DNA of 64,000 nucleotides, taken from assembly GCF_040412425.1 (NCBI RefSeq), contig NC_089744.1, positions 37,694,099 through 37,758,098 on the forward strand, read 5' to 3'. Position 1 is the stretch's first letter. Each line of letters opens with the position of its first letter. Shown here piece by piece: positions 10,432-21,629 of the stretch. The position numbers were made by a program, and so were the translations under genes. The DNA is from Macrobrachium rosenbergii. Taxonomy: Eukaryota > Arthropoda > Malacostraca > Decapoda > Palaemonidae. The notes under the pieces were generated by a model, which had not been told where the DNA came from, did not search any database, and saw only the letters and a list, made by a program, of their open reading frames with translations.

Positions 10432-11096
10432 TGATGTTGCCTTGTTATATGTATATCATCCTATAGTTTTGATATAGTTACTCTTCTATTTATCATGTGT
10501 TATGTGTAATGATAATAATTGTTGAAGTATCATGTGTAATGTAATGTCAGATCTCAAAAGAGTTAGTGATCTGGGTAACTTAACAGCGTAATTTAAAATT
10601 GGTAATACGTTTTAATACTAACATAGTATGTGATTGCACATTTTGTCCTCTAACAACAAGTGTTCTGTACTTGTGATTTCGTATGTCGTGTTTTTGTTCG
10701 GTTGTTGTCGCAAGAAATAACAAGTTAACGAGTGAGGGAATGGCAATAGAGTCGTGTGAGGTTTTGTCTTATGTGAGAAAAGACGAATGATTTCGCAATG
10801 TTTCATGTGCTGTTTTGCTGAAGTGAATTAAGACCAGGGAAACAGTTAAGTTGTTTAATGGAGTGATGCCCTTTTACCCAAGTATATTTCTTGTTTAATT
10901 GTTGATACCTCACGCTTGCTTTAACAAACTTAGTTTGATTTTTCATGTGATTAATGAGCTTTTTAATGGATCACTGTTACCTTTAGAGTACTCATTCATA
11001 ATTTTTATTGTTATGAGAGTTCAGGTATCTGGCTAAAGTGAGGTAAATTTTTAAATTCTGTTATTAGTTGTGTAATAACCAGATACTTGGTACACA
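10432..11096 (+). repeat. Putative 3' LTR of the Gmr1-like element
   Basis: Non-coding, AT-rich, starting with TG just after the polypurine tract and possibly ending at TACACA around 11091-11096. No matching 5' LTR was found in the window, so the boundaries rest only on position and the TG/CA rule. Confidence 0.35.
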
Positions 11097-11108
11097 TTGT
11101 GACAATAT

Positions 11109-11546
<438 letters not shown>

Positions 11547-11550
<4 letters not shown>

Positions 11551-12380
11551 TCGAAAAATATTGTGATCTTCCTCAAAATCATGCTGACATAATTAAAGAT
11601 ATCGTTTATGGAGCTCGCAATGTTAGTCATGAAAGTAATTTCCCTGCTCGTTATAAGAAAAGTTTAACCGATCTTAAAAAAGACAATACAATCCATATCA
11701 CAAAACCTGATAAGTCGAATAGTATTGTAATTTTAGATAAAGCACTGCTGGATGATGATACGACTTACCAAAAATTAAAAAAAAATCCCCTTGATTAAGT
11801 CATAAAAAATTCTAATAGCACAGTGAAAAAAATCCTTAAAGATATAAAAGAATTGATAGGTCAGTTGTCAGTAAAATTTCCATCGTTACCTTACTTGTAA
11901 GAATGAGTAAAAACGCACAAAGAAAATAATCCTATGTGGCCAATTATCAGTATTGTTGGCTCAATATCATGTAAACTTTCAAAATATATTACAAAGCTCT
12001 TGTCCCCGTTACTTGGAACTATCTCCGATTCTCACATATATAATTCAATAGATTTAGTTCATAAATTAAACAAAATCACGTTTTGTCCTCTTTTCACTAA
12101 AGCCCCTATAGATTCTATTTTAGAGTATCTTAGTTATCGAACTCATCCATCATGAATTACCTCTACCTGCAAGTCACTAGGTTGTGCTTTTGTGATTGTA
12201 AGTTTATATTCAGTTGTGAATTCTACCAATAAATATTTGGTATGGCAACGGGCAGCCCTTTATCCACACCCCTCTCAAACTTGTATATGGAATTCTTTGA
12301 AAAACGATATTTACCTAGTATCATTTATACTCCTTTAAAGTAGTATAGATTATGTTGACGATATTTTAGCTGTTTGCTTG
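11547..12380 (+). pseudogene. Penelope-like element reverse transcriptase fragment
   Basis: Shifting frames give motifs of Penelope-like RT. These are I-T-K-P-D-K-S-N near 11697, V-K-T-H-K-E-N-N-P-M-W-P-I-I-S near 11910-11950, the S-I-S-C-K-L-S-K-Y and L-L-S-P-L-L-G-T segments near 11968-12030, M-A-T-G-S-P-L-S-T-P and N-L-Y-M-E-F-F near 12242-12298, and the catalytic Y-V-D-D-I-L-A at about 12352-12372. It stops just after the active site, so the thumb and any GIY-YIG endonuclease are missing. Stops and frameshifts show it is dead. These elements replicate by target-primed reverse transcription and are related to telomerase RT. Confidence 0.82.
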
Positions 12381-12447
12381 CGGGTACTGATGTTGTGAGG
12401 TCAAAGAAGACAGAACTGGGTACTGATTGATTTATTATGTTGTTCCA

Positions 12448-12580
12448 GATTTAGCTGGCCTTGTGCCAGCACGGGCTCTTGCTCCTAGAGCTGCCCGTAA
12501 TTGATTATTACTGTTGTTGTTGTTTTAGATTTAGCTGGCCTTGTGCCAGCACGGGCTCTTGCTCCTAGAGCAGCCCGTAA
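12448..12580 (+). repeat. Tandemly duplicated double-hairpin repeat
   Basis: A 53-bp unit occurs at 12448-12500 and again at 12528-12580 (period 80) with one clear substitution. Each unit can fold into two adjacent hairpins. The first is GCTGGC-CTTGT-GCCAGC. The second has an outer stem ACGGGC/GCCCGT enclosing an inner GCTC-CTA-GAGC stem. The only mismatch between copies (T or A before GCCCGT) is in an unpaired base. The core occurs again inverted at 15121-15140. Confidence 0.75.
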
Positions 12581-13074
12581 CTCTATGTTGATGATGAGTC
12601 TGTGAGATGGGTAGGTTAATGAAAACTTTATTATGATACATGAAAGTGATTTTGGTGGGGGTATTATTACCTGGGCATAAGGTATACATAGCAGGGTGCG
12701 GACGGAAACGTGGTGCCCGACCCCAGGTCTACGTGACCCGCACGCTGAGTGAGAGCAATTTGTGTTTGTTAACAGTCAGTCAAATAACAATAACAAGAGA
12801 CATACTGTGCATACAGTGATAAAATATATATTGGCGAAAAGGCCAGGAAATTCTGCATAAAAATAAATACATGAGATTCTTGCTGCGTTGACAGATGCGG
12901 TACATGATCGTAATTAATGGGTAAATCAGGCCTGCGTAACCTGCGTCCGTCAAGACTTTTCGGTGCGGCCCGACCCTTCGAAAATAAATATCGTACAGTG
13001 CGGCCCTTGGGACCAACTGCCAAACTGAAATTTACTATACCCTAATTACTTAGAATCCTAAAATGTCTTTTCGT

Positions 13075-13075
<1 letters not shown>
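12581..13075. other. Intergenic, nothing recognised
   Basis: No credible gene. Two overlapping minus-strand frames of about 80 codons at 12769-13023 have no domain signal. Confidence 0.4.

Positions 13076-13164
<89 letters not shown>
13076..13164. repeat. (GA)n microsatellite
   Basis: About 44 perfect GA units. The Arg-Glu and Ser-Leu open frames are artefacts. Confidence 0.96.
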
Positions 13165-13169
<5 letters not shown>

Positions 13170-15599
13170 TAGCCTTCGCCCGTCAGGAACAATACGTGTT
13201 TCTTTTCTTGTTTATTCCTCAGGTTCCACTCCAGCGAAGGCATTATTCAAGATATGCAAACTCAACTTGCCATATACACAATATTGCAAAACATTTTGAG
13301 ATCTATATGATGTACTCCATCTCTATTGTCAATCCACACTGTCATAACACTTAGGAAATAAATCTTCGATTTTTCTTGAAACACTATTTGCATAAAATTT
13401 TTCTAGAGATAAGCTTACAATTACCAGTTTTCCTCAATAGGGAGTGGTTGAATCAAAGGTAAACCACCTGTGCAGAAAGGTTCAGCAGTGTACCAGTCCC
13501 CCTCGTAGACACTGCATTGTTCACCTCCCATTTTGTAAATTTTCTGGTGCGTCCTGGTTATTATGGTAAGGCCATTCTGTTCCAACAGTTCTAGAACCAT
13601 CTAGCTAACATTTTCAGTCTCCCTGTACTCCTTTCCCATAGAATTTCTGAACAGTACACTTCACCAGCCAAATGCTTTTCATTTTCTTTAGATGACCATA
13701 TGAAGAAATGCTAATCTATCCTTTCGTCTACAGCAACAGTCTTACCTTCTCTTTGTACTTATCACCCTTCCGACCATTCGTATTCCATATGCATCACACA
13801 AATAATTGGTTTGAAAACCTACATGCATCCACTCATCTATATTCAGACAGTCACGAAATGTCTCTATAAATGAGAAATGTATAATAATCCCCCACCCCCA
13901 CCCATGCATTGCAAGTTTTGCCTCCACCGTTACTCAACTTTTCTCCATAACTTTTTGCAGAGACCCTGTTACCTCCCATGTCTATCAGTATTTTGATAAC
14001 TCTTTTTAAAATCAACATTTTTCATTATGTTTCCACTCAAGTACCTATGCGAATAAATCACTTCTATTCTGTCTCAACATTAACGACTTTCATTTACATT
14101 TATACTGTACGTCTTCGTAGTTGGCATTCGCTCTTACTCTTTTGCTCTCGATGACTCAGCCGAGCTGGGGTATATGATGACGTTTCATGGGAACGGTTCG
14201 TTCGCAGTGGGTTCGTAAGGAGAGGTAAAGTTCATGTCGAGTATTATAGTAAAACACACAATATAGGACATTTTATGGAAATAAGAAGGGAAAATTCAAT
14301 ATTTGATACATATTTACAGTTTAGCTACCTCAAGTGAATCTTCAGACGGAGATATTCTTTAAATAAATGTCATATAAGTATAAAGTGTTTTATTTTAATG
14401 TTGTTTGTGATACAATTGCAACGACGATCATCGTAGACCCACCGTTCTTCAGTCACTCTAATGTTTTGTTTACCTAGCCTATAGCCCAGTTCCTTGACTG
14501 ATAATGACCACCTTCTCACCATGATAGTAACCTTTTGGACGCATTTATTCTAGCAGCCATGGATGTAGAAGGTAATTATTAGAAGGAGTTCTTGTAACAT
14601 GAGCTCCTGTTTAAGACGTAGAGTAAGGTATGGTATTAGTCATTGACAGGAATGGATTATCGTACCTTAGGGAAGGTTATCCTGGGGAAGCCTAAACCCA
14701 CTTTACGCAACCTCTACCCTATACTCGACCCACGACGAAGAGACCTCTCTGGCGTGGCGTTTAAAGATCTACCCTGTTGCCGACTGTACAAAACAACAAC
14801 TTGATAGGCCTTTGAATGTCTTTGAGACAAACCCTTAGGCCATAATAATTATGGAATTATAGGTGTTGTTTTTCATTTCCAGGTATTTTAATCTCCTTCC
14901 TATTCCGCCCTACTTAGGATTTGTCTTCAGGCCATTTCTTCTCCACAACCTATGCACGATAGCATATTTTTCTTATTTATTACAAAGATTTACTGTTCTA
15001 TGTATAACCTATTTATAAATATTTAACAATTTCGTCTAGACAAGAAACATCATACAGTATTTAAGTCTAAGTAACTGCAGGGGTAAGCTTGTTTAATGAA
15101 TTGGTGCTTTCTCTCTAAGATCCCGTGCTGGCACAAGGCCACCTTAATCTTAGCTATTTTGTCAGTACTTGTAGATGTACATTTATCATTGTTACAAAAT
15201 TAGATACTTAAAAGTAGTTAATTAATGCTACAGAAATAGGAGATATATTTTTTTTATCATTTTTTGAATTAAGAATTTATTCTTTACCTATGATATTAAG
15301 AAATCAGGATATTTGTAGAAAGAGGAAATGCCTCCAAACATACCGTGACCATTGAAAGTGGCCCCTGGAGATAGTCTTAAGCTGCTTATCCGTGGATTTA
15401 AACGCATGTGGAGTTGTTTGAAGTGTTGGCAACAGCGCCAAAATGAGAGGCCATGTTGATAGAAAATCTGATACCGTTTCTTGTTATTGCATAAAAAGAC
15501 TTTTTGTTCCGACACAATATACAAACCTTCGGTCCTTTACAGTAGGAATTACTTTCACATATGCTGAAAACGGTCGATGAACTTTCGAACAAGGTGCTT
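13165..15599. other. Intergenic, with one inverted copy of the hairpin repeat core
   Basis: No supported coding sequence. At 15121-15140 the core of the 12448 repeat is present in reverse complement, which makes 12448-15140 a possible inverted-repeat-bounded unit. The ends match over only about 20 bases. Confidence 0.4.
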
Positions 15600-15756
15600 A
15601 GGCAGTTAACTACCGTCCGGGAGGCGGGAGTACTGCCTGCCCAGATGTAAACATTCCAATTTGCTTTCGGCCGCCTTAGACTGCAGACGTGTGTTTCTCG
15701 CTCTCTGCCTGACTGCTGTAGAGCTTTTCCTGGTGGGAACTTTCCTTTTTCTGTAT

Positions 15757-18700
15757 ATGATGAATGTGGATAAGCCCTTTAAGCCCTCCTACCCCCAGCA
15801 TGTATGTCGGGTGGGAGGCAAAAAATGTAATACATTTAGATTCAGCGTTGACACGGACCCACACGCCCTCTGCCCCACTTGCAGGGGACGTGTGTGTTTG
15901 CGCACTTTGCCCTGCAATGAGTGTTGCTCCTGGTCTTCCGAGCAGTGGAAGAAGTTTGAAGGGAGGAGACATTACTGTAGGAAGCCCGCCAAAGAATCGT
16001 CTGAGGGTAACAAGCCCCTGACGACTCCCGTGGTGGCTGATCCGTCGGGATCATTTCTCCCTCCCGGCAAGCTTCCCCTTCTTGCTGCCTCTCCTTCGGG
16101 TGAGGACTCCCCCTCCCCTTCCTCATTCGTTTCATCGGGTGTGGAAGGCTGCGGGGGAGCGGTTGTTCAGGACATCCTCTCTGGGGCCTCTCCTCACTCT
16201 TGGGGTGAATTTTTTCCCCAAGAACGAGTAGAGGCTTCCCTTTTTGACCTGACTCTGTCCTCAAGTTTTGGGGGTGGAAGCGTCCTCTGTTGGCCAGGTA
16301 CCCGACCTCACCTCTGCCTGGTTGCACCTGGGTCTGCCTGGCGATCCGTCACTGGAGGGTCTGGTGTCACGTTTGCCTGGATCTCCAGTGACGACCCACA
16401 CAGCCACCGCTTCCACCACCACGACTGTCACCATGTTGTCATTCGGTAAGCTGCCTGTGACGGTGGCCTCGCACCTGGACACCCAGGTGTCGGCTGCTCC
16501 TGCCACATACCACTCCGTGCCGCTGCCTCTCGGGTTCCTGGCCCCGTTATCCCTGGGTTATCATGGGTGCCCTATATGTCAATGCCTGCTCCTGTTCCTG
16601 ACCCACGCTTGTTCTTGACTACGGTTCCAGGTCCTCGCTTCCCTGACACTCGGCCCGGTCTGGCTCCCCATGCGCCACCCTTGCCTCTAATCCTGGCTTC
16701 GTCTCCTGACTGTCCTGGCTCCTGTGCTCCTGTATCTGCCCTGGTAGCTGCTGGCCCGAGCACCGTCTCCACTACCTGGGTTGCGCCTGCTTCCATGGTC
16801 CCCCTGGTTGCTCCCGTGCCTTCTGCTGCTCCTCCGTGGATGGGTGACCTGACTGCTATCCTGAGGAAGATGGCAAAGAAGAAGTTGAAGAAGAGATTGA
16901 AGAAGGTGTCGTCGTCTTTGTCTTCGTCTTTGTTGTTGTCGTCGTCGTCTGCTACCTCTTCTTCCTCTTCTCCTTCCGAGGCTCGCCAGCCAAGGAAGAA
17001 GAAGCCTGCCTCTCCCCCTCCTAAGAAGTCTCGCACCGAGACCTCTAAGGGACTGCCTCCTTCCACAGGGAAGGCAGTAGGGGTCTCTCGTTGGCTCTTC
17101 CCAGTCCACGGATCAGGGAACCGTTGCGTTGACCCCTGGGTCAGTCGTTTCAGTAGCTGAGGGCGTGCAGACTGTGGTTTGCACTCCTGCCCTCTGCGCC
17201 GAAGAAGCCTGCTTCTAAGGCCAGCAGGACCGTGTCGGACACTCGCTCGCGAGTCGCTCCGAGTACCAAGGTCTCTAAGGAGACCCGAATACCCCAGTCT
17301 GGTATGGGAAGAACTTCTCTCCGTATGGACTTGGGCATGGGACGAGGAAAGGGTCCAGGCATGCAGGTGTCCCGACTCTTCCTGCTGGTACTGCTTCTAG
17401 TTCCAGGCCACATTTCTGGGAAGGTGCACCAGTCCCTTAGGTCCAGACACCCGGGGAGGCAGAGAGGAGGTCCCCTGCTCAGTCTTACTGAAAGGCTTCA
17501 GCCTCGAAGAAGACTAGGGCGTGTCCAGAGGATGGTGCAAGTTTTTGCCAGCCAGCTGTGCGCTTGACTCTTCCCAGTCCCTGGCCACGTTCATGCTGCC
17601 AGCCTAGCTCAGGGGAGCCAAGTGCTCGGCTCGCGCGAGCCGCTCCGCTCTCCTCGGGAGACAGCTTCGCCTAGGTGAAAGTGCTCTCCACGACACGGTG
17701 GTGACCGTTCCCGGCCCACTGTTCCTGTTGGTTTTGCCAGCAAGACCAGTGGGAGTGCCCGATCCTCCTCGCCTGTCCCCTCTACCTCCTGGGCACCTCC
17801 CAGGGGGTGCAAGTCAGACAGAAAGAACTCTGGCGAGTTGTCTCCCCAGAGTTCTACCTCACGGGTGTACGTGCCTGGCTTGGTCCTCGGTTTGGCCAGG
17901 TCGTATGCCTGCGTGGTGCAGGATGGATCATGGGTCTGCCGAGGTTCTCCCTCCTGCAGGGAGAGTAGATCGGGAGGACCGCACCCTGGAAGGACTCGAG
18001 GGTCCTCTTCCCCCGGGATGCAGGCACCCCGAGATACAAAGGACGTTTGCCGAGGTAATTGCGCTGATTTGTCAGCACAGCGACCTCGGGGAAGGGACCA
18101 CAGCTTAGTTTGTGGATTGTCCATCGCGCCTCGAATCCTACTGGGGACCCAAGAAGGAACCCAAGGCTTTGGTGGGGCTGCCGTGGTCCACGCTTGCTGA
18201 GGGGGTACTCAATCAGGTGAATGGTCTTGTGTCTGGGCAAGACAATTCTCTCCGATCGAACCGCTTAGACAAGCTTCTTCCCCCTCCTCTGCCTCGCCAG
18301 AAGCTTTTCTACACGCCGTCGGAGAGGTCATTGCCACCTAAGGAGGTTGACCCAGATCTGGTTCGTCTAGATCCGGGTCTCTCGTTGCAGCAATTTACCG
18401 CAGAGAGTATCTCCCTCTCTCAGCAAGAGGCCGCAACCTTGGAAACCACCCCCATGGCGGCTTTCCAGGCAGTCTCCTGGTTGGATCTGTGGTCCTTCAC
18501 AGTATCCAAGGTGGCTGCTTCCTCAGGCGATAACGTACCCGGGGAGGACTGCGCTTTTGGGAGACTGTGCCAGAGTGGAGGTAAAGCCATCTCCTACCTC
18601 GCCCACCAGACAGCAAACCTGTGGGCTAACCTGGTCCTGAAGTGAAGGGACGCCATTCTTTCTCGCTTCTCCAGGTCTGTAGAGCCTGAGTCGGCAATGA

Positions 18701-19035
18701 CCCTGCAGAATGGACCGTTGCTGGGGTCTACCTCTCTCTTCCCTAGAGAGTTGGTGGACACTGCGGTGGACAAGCGTCGGGCCGATGACAACGACTGCCT
18801 TGTTCACCAGGCAGTGGCCAAGACCTCTGGGTCTTCGCGTTCCACTGCGGCCAGGCCCTCGGGTCAGGCTAGCACTTCCTCGGCTCCTAAGAAATCCCAG
18901 TCTTTGAAAGGATCCCCCCGTGGAAACACCCAGCCTTCTTCTTCCTCTGGAAAGTGTGGATCTTCCCGCCCCTTTCAGCCCTCTTTCCAGTCCAGAAAAG
19001 GGGGCAAGGGGAAGAAGAAGAAAGGGAAATGCTAG
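15757..19035 (+). pseudogene. DIRS A ORF1 (Gag-like, zinc-binding N-terminus, LAP2alpha-like region)
   Basis: A start in the frame of M-M-N-V-D-K at 15757 is chosen because the Cys-rich domain follows directly. That domain holds C-x6-C, then D-P-H-A-L-C-P-T-C-R-G, L-P-C-N-E-C and C-S-W, suggesting bound metal. The middle is Pro/Ser-rich with a Lys run (16861-16915) and a poly-Ser stretch, split between frames. A structured region at 18240-18645 corresponds to the LAP2alpha-like part of DIRS Gag-like proteins. The tail (18697-19035) is basic, ending in a G-K-G-K-K-K-K-G-K stretch. ORF1 proteins are presumed RNA-binding particle proteins. Several frameshifts break it. Confidence 0.7.
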
Positions 19036-19129
19036 GGGTGGCGTTCTCCCCCAAGTGCTGCCGAAGGTGGGGGGATGCCTGTCGAGCCATTGGGCAACAT
19101 GGCAGCGACACGGAGCCGAGACCTGAATA

Positions 19130-19986
19130 GTGGATGTCCTTCGGGAGGGACATCCACTATCCTTTGAGTCTCGGCCACCCCTCACCTACTCTCTGGTCTG
19201 TCTCCGCACCTACGTCCAAGGAACTACGAAGGACTCCACACTAGAGCAAGAAGTGGAAGCCATGCTGAGCAAGGGTGCTGTGGAAGTCGTGTCAGACCAG
19301 TCCCCAGGCTTTTACAGCCATGTCTTCCTCATAGAGAAAGCCACAGGGGGATGGAGACCGGTCATAGACCTCTCTCCCCTGAACCGATTTCGTTCGCCAG
19401 ACTCGGTTCACGATGGAAATGACACGTTCTGTGCTCACTTCCATCAGGGAGAACTACTTCATGCTTCCGATGGACTTGAGGGATGCGTATTTCCAAATAG
19501 CCATTCACCCGTCCTCTCGCAGGTACCTCCACTTTATCCTCGGGGAGACGGTCTTCCAATTCGGGAACTGCTTCGGGCTCTCGACGGCTCCCTAGGCATT
19601 CACGAGAGTCTTCTCTCTCGTGTCAGCTTGGGCCCATTTGCACGGGATATGCCTACTGAGGTATCTTGGCGACTGGCTGGTCCTGGCGAGCTCCTGCTCG
19701 CAGTTGCTGCAGGACAGGGATCAACTCTTTGAGTTTTGCCGCGGTGTTGGGATCATGGTGTTGGGATCTCCCCCTCAAGCAGAGGATATAGTACCTGGGC
19801 ATGCTGATAGACACGGTAGCAGCGAAAGTCTTTCCCTTGGACTCTCGTATCAGCAGGTTCAGGCAGGCAGCACAGCTGTTCCTGTCTCAACAGGAGCAGC
19901 AAGCCCGGCAATGGCGAGTCGTCATCGGTCACCTGTCGTCGCTGGAGAAGCTGGTACCTCATGGGCGTCTTCACCTGCGGTCTCTG
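19130..19986 (+). pseudogene. DIRS A reverse transcriptase
   Basis: Motifs in order, across two or three frames, are K-G-A-V-E-V-V and G-G-W-R-P-V-I-D-L-S (19277-19377), L-R-D-A-Y-F-Q-I-A-I-H-P (about 19475-19510), F-G-L-S-T-A-P (19570-19595), and an active-site block reading Y-L-G-D-W-L-V near 19655-19680. The first catalytic Asp of YLDD is therefore Gly. The thumb continues to L-H-L-R-S-L-R at about 19970-19986, where the fold-back duplication begins. The frameshift near 19390-19410 and the lost Asp make it inactive. Confidence 0.8.
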
Positions 19987-20405
19987 CGGTCGATGCGTCT
20001 GAGAACAGCAGCATGTCCAGAGCGAGAGTATGCAGAGATACTCCTATCAAGAGGTTCCTGTCGTCTATCCATTAGCGAAGATCCTCTCTCACCTCCTTGT
20101 AAAGAGGGGTGAGAAAGGACTGGGGGTCTCGGGACTGGGACCAATACTCCTTTAGTCTCCATTGCCTCGTAAAGAGGGATGAGAAAGGACTCAGGGTCTC
20201 GGGACTGGGACCAATACTCCTTTAGTCTCCATTGTAGGAGACTAAAGGAGTATTGGTCCCAGTCCCAGACCCCAGTCCTTCTCATCCCTCTTTCTGAGGA
20301 GGTGAGAGGACCTTCGCTAGTGGATAGACGACAGGAGCCTCTTGATAGGAGTATCTCTGCATACTCTCACTCCGGACATGCTGCTGTTCTCAGACGCATC
20401 GACCG
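19987..20405. repeat. Fold-back inverted duplication inside DIRS A (P1)
   Basis: The left arm 19987-20230 is the reverse complement of the right arm 20237-20405, with a 6-base loop at 20231-20236. The outer parts match closely (CGGTCGATGCGTCTGAGAAC against GTTCTCAGACGCATCGACCG). The left arm also holds a tandem duplication of a unit of about 72 bp (20101-20172 and 20173-20234). The right arm is the authentic sequence: it reads into the RNase H start. The left arm is therefore the inserted inverted copy. Arms differ by scattered substitutions and small indels. Confidence 0.88.
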
Positions 20406-21102
20406 AGGGCTGGGGCGCACAACTGGGGGAGTTGCTGACTTAGGGAGTGTGGCACCGAGACGACAAGCACCTTCACATCAACATCCTGGAACTCAAGGCA
20501 GCCTTCCTGGCTCTCCAAGAGTTCCAGGATCGAGTGATGGGACACTCCGTGGTACTGATGAACGACAATATCACGGTTGTGGCATACGTCAACAAGCAGT
20601 TGGGTCTAGTATCCTTCCCACTTCACCAGTTGACGATGCAGGTGCACTAGTGGGCCCTGGCCCACTCTGTAGAGCTGTCAGCCAGGTACATTCCAGGCAA
20701 GACGAATGTCGTGGCAGACAAGCTCAGCCGCCAGATTGAGGTGATCGGAACCGAATGGTCCATTCACTCGGAAGTCACGGAAAGGCTGTTCGACATGTGG
20801 GGGCGTCCAGTCATCGATCTGTTCGCCACCCGACACAACAGAAAACTCTAGGTCTTCTGCTTTGTCATGTCGGACCCATGGGCCGCTGTGGAGGATGCGT
20901 TTCAGCACCTGTGGGACAACCTCGACGTATACGCCTTTCCTCCGTTCTGTCTGATTCACAGATTGATCAATCAGGCGATGATCACTCCGAACCTCAGAGT
21001 GATTTTGGTGGCACCCAAGTGGCCACAGGCCATTTGGTATCCCAACCTGCTAGTCCTCATTTCTGAAGCGCCAAGAGAGATCCCCCCCTTGCCCAACCTG
21101 CT
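20370..21102 (+). pseudogene. DIRS A RNase H and methyltransferase-like segment
   Basis: The RNase H motifs are F-S-D-A-S-T-E-G-W-G (about 20385-20415), I-L-E-L-K-A-A-F (about 20480-20505) and M-N-D-N-I-T-V-V-A-Y (20557-20590), giving the usual D-E-D residues, then K-T-N-V-V-A-D-K-L-S (20698-20727). The next segment has V-I-D-L-F-A-T-R (20811-20835) and V-Y-A-F-P-P-F (20926-20946), the segment often described as methyltransferase-like in DIRS elements. In-frame stops occur near 20440, 20648 and 20850. RNase H would remove RNA from the replication hybrid. The role of the methyltransferase-like part is unknown. Confidence 0.78.
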
Positions 21103-21616
21103 GTGTCAACCCCATGTGGAGCAGTATCACCAGGCAGTGCAGTCCCTGTGTCTTCATGGCTGGAGGTTATCCACCATCTCCTGCGAGCGAGAGGCTTTTC
21201 ACATCACACAGCAGTGGAGAATGCCGGGTACCTCAGAAAGTGGTCCGTCTTCTGTGGTTGGTGTCGTCGAAGGGGTATCTCTCTGGTCGGAGCTACTGTT
21301 CAGCAGGTCGCGGACTTCCTCGTCTTCCTTTGTCGAGAGAAGCTTCTCTCCGTTTCAGCTGTAAAAGGCTACCGTGCCACACTCGGGCTAGTCTTGCAGT
21401 TGAAAGGAGCAGATATCTCCTCCTCCTTTGAGATTTCCCTACTGATGAGAAGCTTCGAAAGGTCTTGCCCACCCAGGGATCTCAGGCCCCCTGCGTGGGA
21501 TGTGACTCTTGTTCTAAGGAGCCTAACTTGTGCACCGTACGAGCCTTTACGGGAGTCGTCAGTCAGGGATCTGACCCTCAAGACTGTCTTCTTGCTGGCC
21601 CTGGCATCAGTGAAGA
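21103..21616 (+). pseudogene. DIRS A tyrosine recombinase, C-terminally truncated
   Basis: This carries the N-terminal core-binding half of the recombinase. Helical segments include L-R-A-R-G-F-S, Y-L-R-K-W-S-V-F-C-G-W-C, V-A-D-F-L-V-F-L, V-K-G-Y-R-A-T-L-G and L-T-L-K-T-V-F-L-L-A-L-A-S. The homology ends at A-S-V-K, just where the first catalytic Arg is expected, and the frame continues into ORF1 sequence of element B. All four catalytic residues (Arg, His-x-x-Arg, Tyr) are missing. The frame overlaps the end of the RT/RNase H frame, as in other DIRS elements. Confidence 0.8.
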
Positions 21617-21629
21617 ATTGGCAAACTGC

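Larger units (their letters stand above)
15600..21616 (+). mobile_element. DIRS-like retrotransposon A (GC-rich lineage, 3'-truncated)
   Basis: The element has the DIRS order: ORF1, RT, RNase H, methyltransferase-like segment, tyrosine recombinase. It is clearly more GC-rich than elements B-F and more distant from them in protein sequence, so it is a separate lineage. The left edge near 15600 is approximate and no ITR was identified. The right edge is sharp: recombinase homology stops near 21616 and ORF1 sequence of the other lineage (B) begins. A long fold-back duplication occupies 19987-20405. Tyrosine-recombinase elements integrate through circular DNA without target-site duplication. Confidence 0.88.

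Noticed and set aside
12340..12600. Hammerhead ribozyme associated with the Penelope-like fragment
   Set aside because: CTGATG-like strings occur, but the full CTGATGA plus GAAA core with the required stems was not found.
12711..12724. TGGTGCCCGACCCC resembling a primer-binding site of an LTR element
   Set aside because: It is not preceded by a CA-ending LTR, and no gag-like frame or second LTR follows.
16572..17109. Long minus-strand frames of 140-164 codons inside DIRS A
   Set aside because: Antisense shadows of a GC-rich low-complexity ORF1 region; their Glu/Asp and Arg runs simply mirror the Ser/Lys-rich sense frame.
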